A stretch of 64,000 nt of DNA from CBDDEC01 sp965198045 (GTDB lineage Bacteria > Chloroflexota > Dehalococcoidia > UBA2979), in assembly GCA_965198045.1 (NCBI GenBank), contig CBDAOL010000010.1, positions 186,001 to 250,000 of the forward strand, written 5' to 3'. Shown here in pieces: positions 26,197 through 35,038 of the stretch (the first letter of the stretch is position 1; each line of letters starts with the position of its first letter). The position numbers and the translations under genes were made by a program. The notes beneath the pieces were generated by a model, which ran no database searches, was not told the DNA's origin, and saw nothing but the letters and a program-made list of their open reading frames with translations.

Positions 26197-27342
26197 ATGA
26201 ACCATCCTGAGGCACCCCCGGGAGCGCTCTCCGATCTCAGGGTGGTGGACCTCTCGACACGCCTATCCGGCGCGTTCTGCGCCAAGCTCTTCGGCGATCA
26301 GGGTGCAGACGTCGTGCTCTTGGAGACGCCAGCTGGCCACTCTCTGCGCGGCGAAGCGCCGTTCCTCGACGACATCCCCGGGCCGGAACGCTCGCTGGTG
26401 CATGCGTACGCAAACCTCAACAAGCGGTCCGTGCTACTGGGTGCGGCGGACCCACGCCGCCAGGACTTGATTCGGCGGTCCGACATCATCGTCGTTACGG
26501 ATCGGGCGACAGCGGATGCCGTCACCACCGTCACTGGCCCGGAGGCGGTCCTCGTCGCCGTCACGGCCTACGGGCTAGACTCGCCGATGTCCGAGGTACC
26601 CGGAAATGACTTGACGACCGCGGCCGCGACCGGCTGGGCATTGATCAACGGCGACGAGGGCGAGCCTCCGCTGCGTCCTACGCTCCACCAGTCCGAGTAC
26701 CTCGCAGGCATCACTGCCTACTGCGGAGCCGTCGGCGCCCTCGTCGCGCGGGGAGAGAGCGGGACTGGGCAGGTTGTGGACGTGTGTGAGCTCGAGCCGA
26801 TGCTCTGGATGGCGGCACCCAGCATCCTCGCGGCCGCTCAGGGCGGCACGACAGGGGGAGGGCGCTCGCGGCCCGGCGTCTTCAGCGGCCCGGTTGCCAC
26901 ACGGGACGGTCACTTCTCGGTCACGTTCAGCCGCCCGCACTTCTGGATCGAGGCGATGAAGGCGTTGGGGCTGGAAGAGTTCGCGGAGGACCCGAAATAT
27001 ACCGACCGGCTAAGCCGCCGGGCCGAGGCGGAGACCATCGAGCCGAAGATCGAAGCGGCGCTGGCATCGCGTGACCGGTGGGACCTGTTCAACGACCTCT
27101 CGCAGCGTCGCTGCACGGTCGGTGTCGTGCTGGACATGAGCGACCTGGCGACCAGCGATCAGCTGACGGCGCGCAACGTGATCGCGGACACGCGTGTGGA
27201 CGACCGGACGGTGGCGACGCTGTCGTCGCCCTGCCAGATGACCGCGACACCCTGGATCATGCGTGCACCTGCGCCGCGACTCGGTGAGCATACGGAGGAC
27301 GTGCTCGCGCAGTGGTCAACCGACGATGAGGAGGCCCGCTGA
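26197..27342 (+). CDS. CaiB/BaiF-family CoA-transferase, a-type subunit of pair 2
   Basis: 381 residues, a paralogue of the gene at 23671: LRVVDLSTRLSGAFCAKLFG, EAPFLDDIPGPERSLVHAYA, NLNKRSVLL, GQVVDVCELEPM with the catalytic Asp. The start ATG 26197 is preceded by GAAGGGTGAC. Its TGA shares bases with the ATG of the next gene (ATGA), again a coupled pair. The 150 bases between pair 1 and pair 2 contain no gene. The divergence between pairs is considerable, so this is not a recent duplication and the pairs probably differ in substrate. Confidence 0.92.
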   Translation: MNHPEAPPGALSDLRVVDLSTRLSGAFCAKLFGDQGADVVLLETPAGHSLRGEAPFLDDIPGPERSLVHAYANLNKRSVLLGAADPRRQDLIRRSDIIVVTDRATADAVTTVTGPEAVLVAVTAYGLDSPMSEVPGNDLTTAAATGWALINGDEGEPPLRPTLHQSEYLAGITAYCGAVGALVARGESGTGQVVDVCELEPMLWMAAPSILAAAQGGTTGGGRSRPGVFSGPVATRDGHFSVTFSRPHFWIEAMKALGLEEFAEDPKYTDRLSRRAEAETIEPKIEAALASRDRWDLFNDLSQRRCTVGVVLDMSDLATSDQLTARNVIADTRVDDRTVATLSSPCQMTATPWIMRAPAPRLGEHTEDVLAQWSTDDEEAR

Positions 27343-28592
27343 TGATTGGTCCGCTGGAAGGCATCCGCATCATCACGTTCACACAGGCCTGGGCAGGCAC
27401 CTCGGCGACAGAGCTACTCGGATTCCTGGGCGCCGATGTCATCCAGATCGAGTCGCGTAGCCACCCGGACATATTCCGGGGGGGCTACGTGGGCCCAGTG
27501 ACACCGACCATCGCCGATTCATCGAAGCGCCAGCGGCGGTGGAACACGGCTTCAGCGTACAACTCAGTCAACCTCAACAAACGGGCGATCACGCTGGACG
27601 TCGTCGACCCGCGCGGCATGGAGATCTTCAAGCGGCTGATCCCGCTCGCTGACGTCATCGCAGACAACTTCACGCCGGCGGTTATGCAGAACTGGGGACT
27701 GGACTTCGACAGCTTGCGGGCGATCAAGCCGGACATCATCCAAGCGTCGCTCTCTGCCTATGGCGCGACTGGCCCGCTCCGAGAAGTCCGTGGCATCGGC
27801 GGTACGATGGAACCGATGTCAGGGCTCAGCTCACTCCTCGGATACGAGGGTGGGCGCCCTATGAACTCGGGTTCGATGGCTCCCGACCCCATCGCTGGCC
27901 TGTGGTTCGCCGCCGCGATCGTAACCGCCATCCGGCACCGCCTTCGAACCGGTGAGGGGCAATACATCGACCTCGGCATGATGGAGTCCAACGCCATGCT
28001 GACTGGCGACGCCTTTCTGGAGTACACGGCAAACGGCCGCGTGCGCCCTCGAATGGGCAACCGCCATCTGCGCATCGCGCCACATGGCATCTACGCCGCA
28101 CAAGGCGGCCAGTGGCTCGCGCTGTCAGCGGACGATGACGCGCAATGGGCGGCGCTCACGGCCGCGATCGGTGAACCGGCGCTCCGCTTCGACCGGCGCT
28201 TCTCCTCGATGGCGGATCGGAAACGGCACGAGCAGGCGCTTGACGAACAGGTCGGCGCCTGGGTGCGCCACCAGGATGCGTCGGAAGCGGAGGCGACGCT
28301 GACGGCAGCCGGGGTGAACGCCGCGCGTCTTCGCGACCACACCGAGGTCCTCTCGCACCCGGCCCTGGTTGCGCGTGGGTTCGGCGTCACCGTGGAGTAC
28401 CCGGAAGCAGGGACGCACAACGTCGCAGGCGCGCCTTGGCGCATGACGGCCACGCAACCCGAGATCACCCGGCCCGCGCCGATGCTAGGAGAGCATAGCT
28501 TCGAGGTATTCTCGGAATTGCTCGGCGTGACGGAGCCGGAGTACGACGAGTTGGTCGCGCGCGGCGTCTCCGGAGACGGGCCACCGGACTAA
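27342..28592 (+). CDS. CaiB/BaiF-family CoA-transferase, b-type subunit of pair 2
   Basis: 416 residues, same length as the b-type subunit of pair 1. GIRIITFTQAWAGTSATELL, AYNSVNLNKRAITLDVVDPR, GGTMEPMSGLSSLLGYEGG, GQYIDLGMMESNAM with the catalytic Asp, and the end ELLGVTEPEYDELVARGVSG. It should form a complex with the a-type subunit at 26197. A crotonase gene follows after 170 bases, consistent with an acyl-CoA made here being hydrated or cleaved next. Confidence 0.92.
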   Translation: MIGPLEGIRIITFTQAWAGTSATELLGFLGADVIQIESRSHPDIFRGGYVGPVTPTIADSSKRQRRWNTASAYNSVNLNKRAITLDVVDPRGMEIFKRLIPLADVIADNFTPAVMQNWGLDFDSLRAIKPDIIQASLSAYGATGPLREVRGIGGTMEPMSGLSSLLGYEGGRPMNSGSMAPDPIAGLWFAAAIVTAIRHRLRTGEGQYIDLGMMESNAMLTGDAFLEYTANGRVRPRMGNRHLRIAPHGIYAAQGGQWLALSADDDAQWAALTAAIGEPALRFDRRFSSMADRKRHEQALDEQVGAWVRHQDASEAEATLTAAGVNAARLRDHTEVLSHPALVARGFGVTVEYPEAGTHNVAGAPWRMTATQPEITRPAPMLGEHSFEVFSELLGVTEPEYDELVARGVSGDGPPD

Positions 28593-28762
28593 GTGACCGT
28601 CAGAGCCGGGCCTAGGACGTCGACGTTGCGCGGGCTTCAACGCGGCGGTCACCGGCGTCCAGGAGACGGCGCCGAGAGCGCATTACTGTGGTGATCCGCG
28701 ACGTCTGACGAACCACGTCACGACGTCCGCCAGGCAAGGGTGGAGAACAAGGAGTGCCAACA

Positions 28763-29572
28763 ATGACCAACGAGCGTCGAGTCAACTACGAAACGGCTCA
28801 CGACGGGATGATCGCCCTCGTCAGCCTCAACCGGCCCCGCTACCGGAACGCTCTGAGCTTGCAGACCATGCAAGAGCTGGACAACGCATTCCAGCAGGCC
28901 GTGAATGACGCGAACGTGCGGGTGATCGTCCTCAAGGGCGAGGGACCGTCGTTTTCTGCCGGTCACGACCTCGGGTCCCCGGACGTGGCCGATCGTGACC
29001 GAGGGGCGATGGCGAAGACGGACGCTATGTACGCCAACACCTGGCAGTTGGATCTGGACCACTACCTGCGATTCCGCAGCCTTCCGAAGCCGACGATCGC
29101 GCAGGTCCAAGGGCACTGCATCTTCGCCGCGTTCATGCTCGCTTCATCGATGGACCTGATCTTCGCCTCGGAGGACGCGCAGTTCCTGGCGACGGACCTC
29201 GACTTTTTCACCATGCCGTGGGACCTCGGCGCACGGAAAACGAAGGAAATCCTGTACGAAAACCGTTTCTTGACGGGCGAGGAGGCGATGGAGGTTGGCT
29301 ATGTTCAGCGGGTCTTTGCGGCCGACCAGCTGGAGGCCGGCGTCATGGAGTACGCAGCGCGGGTCTGCGAGCAGGAACCGTTCAAGCTACGCATCATGAA
29401 GATGTCAATCAACCAGATGCAAGACATACAGGGCTTCACGCCGCACATCATTTCCCACCACTCGGCGTGGGTGGTCAGCCGCAGCGCTACCCGCGATACC
29501 GCCGCAGTGGAGGAGACGCCGAGCGGCCGCCGCACGCACTCGATCGTGGAGAGCGCGAAAACCAAGCCCTAA
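28763..29572 (+). CDS. Enoyl-CoA hydratase/isomerase (crotonase) family protein
   Basis: About 269 residues. The oxyanion-hole strand is FSAGHDLGSPD, and ALVSLNRPRYRNALS is the typical start. The usual G-GGG-CD segment is QGHCIFAAFMLASSMDL, lacking the glycine cluster, so it belongs to a divergent subgroup whose reaction may be hydration, isomerisation or C-C cleavage. The start ATG 28763 has GGAG nine bases upstream; GTG 28754 is inside that signal and is rejected. It sits between the CoA-transferase pairs and the enolase-superfamily gene. Confidence 0.88.
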   Translation: MTNERRVNYETAHDGMIALVSLNRPRYRNALSLQTMQELDNAFQQAVNDANVRVIVLKGEGPSFSAGHDLGSPDVADRDRGAMAKTDAMYANTWQLDLDHYLRFRSLPKPTIAQVQGHCIFAAFMLASSMDLIFASEDAQFLATDLDFFTMPWDLGARKTKEILYENRFLTGEEAMEVGYVQRVFAADQLEAGVMEYAARVCEQEPFKLRIMKMSINQMQDIQGFTPHIISHHSAWVVSRSATRDTAAVEETPSGRRTHSIVESAKTKP

Positions 29573-29844
29573 GTGCGCCGGGCGCGTGGGGCAGCGGAGG
29601 AAGCACGGTACCCCGCGGAAGTAGCGGTTGTCCGGTTCTCCAGGCTGGAGGGGTGAGCCGATGTTCATCTGGACTCGGCCACGACCACGCGGAGCCGGCC
29701 GATCGAACTCCGTCCTTATCCGTACGTCACGGAGGAGGCGGTGAGCTGCCGAGATGAGGATTGCGTCTCCGCCGCCGGAGGTTACCATCCCATCGACGGA
29801 AAGAAGCCGGAATCCACAGATCGCAATTACGACCGGAACAAAGA

Positions 29845-30999
29845 ATGAAGATCACCGACATTAAGAGCTTCCCAGTGTGGGTCGGCACGCGTAACCAATT
29901 GCTCGTCAAGGTCGAGACGGACGAGGGCATCTACGGCTGGGGCGAGTCCGGACTATCGAGCCGAGAGTTCGCCGTCGCGGGTGTGGTCTCCCACTACCGG
30001 GAGTGGCTGATCGGGCGCGATCCCATGCGGCGAGGCTCGCTCTGGCAGGAGATGTACCGGAGCCAGTATTTCGAGGGCGGCCGTGCTCTCACAGCGGCCA
30101 TCTCTGCCATCGACATCGCGCTCTACGACATTGTCGGCAAGAAGCTTGGTGTCCCGGTCTACGACCTTCTCGGCGGGAAACACCGGGATTTCGTGCCGAC
30201 CTTCGCCACCGGCGGCGGCGATTCGCCCGAAGAGATGGTCGACGTTGCAAAGCGAATACTAGCGGACGGATTCAACTGCATCCGAATGCACCACGGCTAC
30301 TCCGCGGAAGACGACGAGAACCTCTTCGAGCCGCGGGAGCACATGGCCCTGGCGGCGGAAGGCCTGACGAAGGTACGAGAGGCGGTCGGCATCGCGCCGG
30401 TGATCGGCACGGACGTGCACCACCGCTACTCAGTCGCAGAGGCGGCATCCTATCTCCAGATGATGCCAACGCACACACTCGACTTCGTCGAGGAGCCTAT
30501 CCGAGATGAGTCGCCGGAAGCATATGAGGAGCTTCGCAAACTCACTTCGGTGCCGTTCGCCATCGGAGAGGAGTTTGCATCGAAGTGGCAGTTCCTGCCC
30601 TATATTGAGCGCGGCATCACCAACTACGTGCGGGTCGACATCTGCAACGTTGGCGGTTTCACGGAGGCGATGAAGGTTGCCGGCTGGGCAGAGGCGCACT
30701 ACATAGACCTAATGCCGCACAACCCGCTCGGACCGACCTGCGTCGCGGCCACCGCGCACCTTGCGACCGCGGTTCCGAACTTCTCATGGCTGGAGATCCG
30801 CCGGTCGGCCGGCGAAGAGCCGAACTTCTACGACAAGACCGTCTTCCCCATGATGCCTGAGATCACAGGCGGCCGCGTGACGCTACTCGATCAGCCGGGA
30901 CTGGGAGTCGAGGTGGACGAGGCGAGTCTGACGGAGCCGTTCCGGCACGCCGAGATGCCGCACCTGCACCGGAGGGACGGCTCACACACGAACTGGTAG
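29845..30999 (+). CDS. Mandelate racemase/muconate lactonizing-type enolase-superfamily dehydratase (D-galactonate dehydratase-like)
   Basis: 384 residues. The capping domain starts MKITDIKSFPVWVGTRNQLL. Barrel metal ligands appear as GTDVHHRYS (Asp), FVEEPI (Glu) and AIGEEF (Glu), and LMPHNPLGP carries the catalytic His. The D-x-H and PHNPLGP spacing is that of galactonate dehydratase-type enzymes, which convert sugar acids to 2-keto-3-deoxy acids. ATG 29845 is preferred to the GTG-extended frame from 29761. With the AraD1-like protein at 16303 it suggests sugar-acid degradation; the exact substrate is not established. Confidence 0.92.
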   Translation: MKITDIKSFPVWVGTRNQLLVKVETDEGIYGWGESGLSSREFAVAGVVSHYREWLIGRDPMRRGSLWQEMYRSQYFEGGRALTAAISAIDIALYDIVGKKLGVPVYDLLGGKHRDFVPTFATGGGDSPEEMVDVAKRILADGFNCIRMHHGYSAEDDENLFEPREHMALAAEGLTKVREAVGIAPVIGTDVHHRYSVAEAASYLQMMPTHTLDFVEEPIRDESPEAYEELRKLTSVPFAIGEEFASKWQFLPYIERGITNYVRVDICNVGGFTEAMKVAGWAEAHYIDLMPHNPLGPTCVAATAHLATAVPNFSWLEIRRSAGEEPNFYDKTVFPMMPEITGGRVTLLDQPGLGVEVDEASLTEPFRHAEMPHLHRRDGSHTNW

Positions 31000-31503
31000 T
31001 GCGAGGGCCGACTCATGGTCTGGCTGCGGAGGGCGAAATCTGCCTGGCCGCCCGCCGCACGTCTCCGTCGCGGCGCATGAGGTGGCCGTGACGCCCGACG
31101 TAGTACCCGCGTCGGCGTAGGTCTTCGTTCGCTACCAGCTGCCGCGCCCGCCGCTCGTGCTAGGGTCGTGGAGCGTCGTCCTCGGTGGTGCGGGCGTGGA
31201 CTTCCTCGACCTGCTCGACATAACCGAGATGGCGTCGAGTCGTTGCCGAGGCGATGGCCTTTGGGCCATGTAGGCGATCAGTTGCGGTGGTACCGTACTG
31301 ATCGCCTGCCCAAGGCAAGTCGGCTAGTCCGACCAGGGCGCCCCGTGGCTGCCGGGCGTTCCTGTGTTCTCTGGATCCGTTCGGCCTCGCGTAAGGCGAG
31401 GACGGCACCCGACGATGACGACATGTGGTGGCGCGCCACGATGTCCGGACGCGTTCTGCCTCAGTGGAGCACCGAGGCTCGCCAGTCTGCGCCAGTTCGG
31501 ATC
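31000..31503. other. Gene-free stretch before the IS6 copy
   Basis: About 500 bases with no frame I can support on either strand and no clear repeat or RNA. The short minus-strand frame at 31160-31408 has no recognisable motif. Probably decayed sequence at the edge of the mobile-element nest. Confidence 0.4.
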
Positions 31504-32360
31504 GGCTGCGTCAGATCTGAGGGCTCGAACTGTGAGGTTTAGCCTCGTCTGAGCATGGACGAGGAGACATCGGTGAACTGTCCGCACTGTGCATCCGCCG
31601 CCACGACCAGACGCTAGGCGCGCACGACGCTCGGCTACCGGCGATTCAACTGCCGCTCGTGCAAGCGTCGCTTCAACGAGCGAACCGGCACGCCGTTCAA
31701 CCATCTTCAGGTCCCGACCGACGTGGTGCTCCTCGCGGTGCTGTGGCGTCTGCGCTACAAGCTGAGTTTCCGCGACGTGGCAGAGATGCTCCTCCAGCGC
31801 GGTGTTGAGGTCACGCACGAGACCATCCGGGAGTGGGAGTTTCGATTCGCCCCACTGCTCGCCGGCCAGCTCCGCGCCAAGCGACGAGCCCGAGCCGGCG
31901 AGTCCTGGTACCTCGACGAGACGTACGTGAAGGTCGCTGGGCGCTGGTGCTACCTCTACCGAGCGATCGACGGCGACGGAGAACTGATCGATTCGATGCT
32001 GAGCGAGCGTCGAGACAAGCATGCCGCGCGGAGGTTCTTGCGGAGACTGGTCGAGATCACCGAACGCAAGCCCGCACGGATCACGACCGACCTGCACCCC
32101 GCTTGCCGACGGGCGATCCGCTGGATCATCGGCCGCAAGGCTTGGCATCGCACGACGCAGTACCTCAACAACTACACCGAGCAGAGTCACCGAGCGGTGA
32201 AGCAGCGCTACTACCCGATGCAGGGCTTCGGGAGCTTCGAGTCCGCGTCGCGCTTCTGTAGCGCGTTCGATGAGCTGCGACAGTACTTCCGCATCCGCCG
32301 CCGCGGTGGCGCCCATGTCGCGTTGACAGAGCAGCGACGGCTCTTCCTCACACGCTGGTG
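31504..32360 (+). mobile_element. IS6-family element, copy 1, right end missing
   Basis: The left end is GGCTGCGTCAGATCTGAGGG, as in the other copies at 46238 and 49540. The transposase homology stops at 32360, where the intact copy continues for another 130 bases to its right end; here an unrelated coding sequence takes over. The left flank is the gene-free stretch from 31000. Confidence 0.85.
31555..32360 (+). pseudogene. IS6-family transposase with early stop and lost C-terminus
   Basis: Homologous throughout to the intact transposase at 49602: zinc-ribbon CPHC...FNCRSCKRRF, then WYLDETYVKVAGRWCYLYRA (Asp), RITTDLHPACRRAI (Asp) and NYTEQSHRAVKQRYYPM (Glu). TAG at 31615-31617 replaces an Arg codon within the zinc ribbon, and the last residues are replaced by another gene's sequence. 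Translation from the GTG/ATG after the stop could still give the catalytic domain, but without the DNA-binding ribbon. Confidence 0.88.
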
Positions 32361-32459
32361 TCCGTCGGGGTCCGGGTCAAGGAGACCGCTGAGTTCGAGG
32401 CGCGCCTGCGGGCGCTGGAGGTGGGCGTGGGGCGGGAGGCCCCCAATGCGGGGCCGTGA
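32361..32459 (+). pseudogene. Short C-terminal coding remnant upstream of the 229-aa gene
   Basis: The frame reads SVGVRVKETAEFEARLRALE and VGVGREAPNAGP, then TGA at 32457. The stop overlaps the ATG of the next gene's frame (ATGCGGGGCCGTGA), implying a former operon. The coiled-coil-like FEARLRALE end is common at the C-terminus of phage small-terminase-like proteins, but this is only suggestive. Confidence 0.35.
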
Positions 32460-33132
32460 GCGCCGCCTCCACACGGTCGCGACCCGCCTGACGGTGCGGC
32501 AGCGGGTCGTGGCGCTGCTCGCGGCGGAGCCCGGCGATGACGCGCTGCGCGACAGCCTCTGGCGCGGGCTCACGCCGGGCGAGCGGGCCGCATTCCGCCG
32601 CGACTGCGCCCGGCTCGCTCACCTCGACGCGACCGCGCACCTGTGCCTGGCCCGGGCCGAGTGCCAAGTCGGCGCGCTGGAGACGGTCGCGGGCTGGTTC
32701 GCGACCGTCCGCCTCGGCGCCGTCCTGGCGGAGTCCCTGCAGGGCGCACTTGACTTCGGGGACCTGAACAAGGCGGCGCGCCAGGTCGCGCGCCGGCTGC
32801 GGGGTCTAGCGGCGGGCGTGGACGGCGCCGGTGGCGGGGAACCGCTGTTGCCGATCCTCGACGCCCGCCTCCGCGCCGGCGTCCCCGATCTGCACCACCT
32901 GCTCCGTGCCCTGGAGATCGAGGTCGCGGCGTGCGCCGCGGCACTCGGCGCCGATCCGCTCGACCCCGCACTGCAGGCCATCGCGGACCGCTGCCGCGCG
33001 CGGCTCAGGCCGCTTCCCGATCTGCCCGGGCTGGACCCGCCCATCGCGCTGACCGAGCCATCCGACGACGTCGTCGCCGCGATCGCCGCCCGCTGCCACC
33101 CCGAGGAGGGTTCGGACGATGCCGCCTGGTAA
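32445..33132 (+). CDS. Hypothetical Arg/Ala-rich helical protein, 229 aa
   Basis: ATG 32445 gives MRGRERRLHTVATRLTVRQR and an all-helical, Leu/Ala/Arg-rich protein with LWRGLTPGERAAFRRDCARL, FATVRLGAVLAESLQ and a C-terminal RCHPEEGSDDAAW. No known family recognised. It overlaps the preceding remnant by 15 bases. Regular codon positions and the overlap argue for a real gene, possibly from the integrative element whose integrase lies at 33554-34522. Without the IS6 element it would be the second gene of that remnant operon. Confidence 0.55.
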
Positions 33133-33423
33133 GTTACCTGCCGGACCCCGATCCGATAGCTGCCCTTACCATTCGATACCTCTGGTATTGATCGCGCGGT
33201 TGCTAACGGTGGTAAGCCCGCTCGGGGGGCCCGTGCCCGCGGGGCGTTTGGTGGTCGCGCCGCGCGGCGGGCCCATCGGCCTGCTGCGAAAGTCGATGGT
33301 GGACGACGCCCGCCCCTCGGCGGCTCCGGCGACGGCTCGGTCTCTTCATGCGTGAGGCTGTGAGATCTCGGTACCCGCACGACAGAACGGCTCCGGTACC
33401 TGCACGACATGGGGTGGCGAAGT

Positions 33424-33470
33424 TGGAGCGGGAGAAGGGATTCGAACCCTCGACCCTCTGCTTGGGAAGC
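33424..33470 (-). tRNA. 3' half of tRNA-Gly (CCC anticodon), probable integrase attachment site
   Basis: On the minus strand the sequence runs from the anticodon arm (GCTTCCCAAGC, anticodon CCC) through the T arm (GAGGGTTCGAATCCCTT) to acceptor CTCCCGC, T and CCA. The matching 5' half (GCGGGAG and D arm) is absent upstream, where the sequence is unrelated. Half tRNAs of this kind are left by tyrosine-integrase elements that use a tRNA 3' end as att site, and such an integrase lies 84 bases away. Confidence 0.8.
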
Positions 33471-33553
33471 ACGCTGGTTGCCGCAGCAGGCGACATAACT
33501 CAGATGTGAGACTGCAGGGAAACTGCAGGGGAATCTGCAGGGGAGATCGCAGG

Positions 33554-34522
33554 TCAGGGGCCCGCATTCCGGTGCCGCTTAGAGGCGGGCTCAGCCGAGA
33601 CACCGGGCCGATCATCTGGTCGCCCGGGGAGAAGCGATGGTGGCGCAGTTGCCGCCTGCTCCGAGCGGTAGGCCGAGCTGTAGCGACGCACCATGTCGGG
33701 CGAGGAGTGTCCGAGCAGGTACTGCACGTCGAGTTCGCGGGCATCGTGTGCGATTGCCCACGTTGCGAATGTGTGGCGGAAGCGATGCGCGTGCACTTTC
33801 GCCACTTCAGTGCGCGACGACCCGAAGCGGCGGAGCATCTGCTTGAGCCCGTTCGGTCGGAGCGCGGTAGCTGGCTTCAGCTCACCAAGATGGCTGGCCG
33901 CTACGAAGAGCGGACCCGGAGCCGTTCCCCGCCGCTCGAGGTAGCGCTCCAGCGCGGCGCCACAGTGCGCTGCAAAGGGCACCACGCGCTGCTTGTTGCC
34001 CTTGCCGTGGCGTACGCGCAGCCGGCGCGTCTCGAGGTCGAGGTCATCGAGCGTCAGCTGAACGAGCTCTGAGCATCGCAGGCCAGTGTCGAGTAAGCAC
34101 AGCACCATCGCACGATCCCGCAGCCCGAGCGCGGTGGCTGAATCGCACCCCGCCATCAGCTGCGCGATGTCGGCTGGCGAGAACGGTTCGACAATGCGCT
34201 GTGGCAGCCGGACGTTCTTGATCCCCCGGAACGGGTTGTCTTGGAGGTGGCGAGCATCGACGAGCCAGTTGAAGAAGCAGCGGACCTCGCGGAAGTAGCG
34301 GTGTCGAGTCTCAAGGCTGAGGTGAGAGAAGCCGCCCAAATAGCGGTAGACGTCTTCCGGCGTGACCGCCGCCGCGTCGGCGACCGTCACTGCGCGGGCG
34401 AAGCGATTCAGTGACTCTCGGTATGCGCGCACCGTCTGCGCGGACTTGCCCTCGACCTCACAGCGCAGGAGGTACAGCGCGCTTAGCTCGTCGAGCGACG
34501 GTGCGGCATTCATCCTCAGCAT
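33554..34522 (-). CDS. Tyrosine recombinase/integrase (phage integrase family), intact
   Basis: 322 residues. SAM-like N-terminal domain (LYLLRCEVEGKSAQTVRAYR), then the catalytic domain with DTGLRCSELVQL (first Arg), HAHRFRHTFATW (His-x-x-Arg) and LLGHSSPDMVRRYSS (His and nucleophile Tyr). All catalytic residues are present, so it may be active. It is XerC/D-like in size but sits beside a tRNA-Gly 3' half, so it probably belongs to an integrative element. A truncated paralogue lies at 45563. Both share the segment HRYFREVRCFFNW. Confidence 0.93.
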   Translation of the reverse strand: MLRMNAAPSLDELSALYLLRCEVEGKSAQTVRAYRESLNRFARAVTVADAAAVTPEDVYRYLGGFSHLSLETRHRYFREVRCFFNWLVDARHLQDNPFRGIKNVRLPQRIVEPFSPADIAQLMAGCDSATALGLRDRAMVLCLLDTGLRCSELVQLTLDDLDLETRRLRVRHGKGNKQRVVPFAAHCGAALERYLERRGTAPGPLFVAASHLGELKPATALRPNGLKQMLRRFGSSRTEVAKVHAHRFRHTFATWAIAHDARELDVQYLLGHSSPDMVRRYSSAYRSEQAATAPPSLLPGRPDDRPGVSAEPASKRHRNAGP

Positions 34523-34730
34523 GGACGCTCTCCTATCGCATCAAGTCAAGTTGACGACCAAAGCGAGCCGAGCTGTGGGGCACAAATCTATCCGGCCCAT
34601 GATTCGGGCGTTTCCGCACCTAGCGCCGAGCACGATCGGAGTATTGCGGCCCTGACCTGACCCCGTGAGACGAGACCACCGTTGATGAGAGTCCTTTGGC
34701 CCGCGAAGGTGGGCGGAGGAGGACATCACG

Positions 34731-35009
34731 GTGAAACGACGCAGGCACACGCCTGAGCAGATCGTGCGCAAGCTGCGGGAGGTGGAGCGGCTGCTCGGTG
34801 AGGGGCAGACGATCGCGGAGGCGGCGAAACGGGTCGAGATCTCGGAGCAGACCTACCACCGCTGGCGCAACCAGTACGGGGGGATGAAGGCCGACGACGC
34901 CAAACGGCTGCGCGAGCTGGAGCGCGAGAACGCGCGGCTGAAGCGGATCGTCGCCGACAAGGAACTCGAGATCGACGCGCTCAAGGAGATCGCCCGGGGA
35001 AACTGGTAA
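34731..35009 (+). CDS. IS3 OrfA (HTH_Tnp_1), copy 1
   Basis: 92 residues: MKRRRHTPEQIVRKLREVER, the helix-turn-helix ISEQTYHRWRNQYGG and a leucine zipper region (ADDAKRLRELERENARLKRI). Binds the element ends. It ends ARGNW-stop, and the sequence GGGAAAC at 34997-35003, in phase as G-GGA-AAC, is a slippery heptamer allowing a -1 shift into the orfB frame (GKLVSPSRRREAV...), which would make the OrfAB transposase. Same in copy 2. Confidence 0.93.
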   Translation: MKRRRHTPEQIVRKLREVERLLGEGQTIAEAAKRVEISEQTYHRWRNQYGGMKADDAKRLRELERENARLKRIVADKELEIDALKEIARGNW

Positions 35010-35038
35010 GCCCGTCGCGCCGGCGCGAGGCGGTCTGC

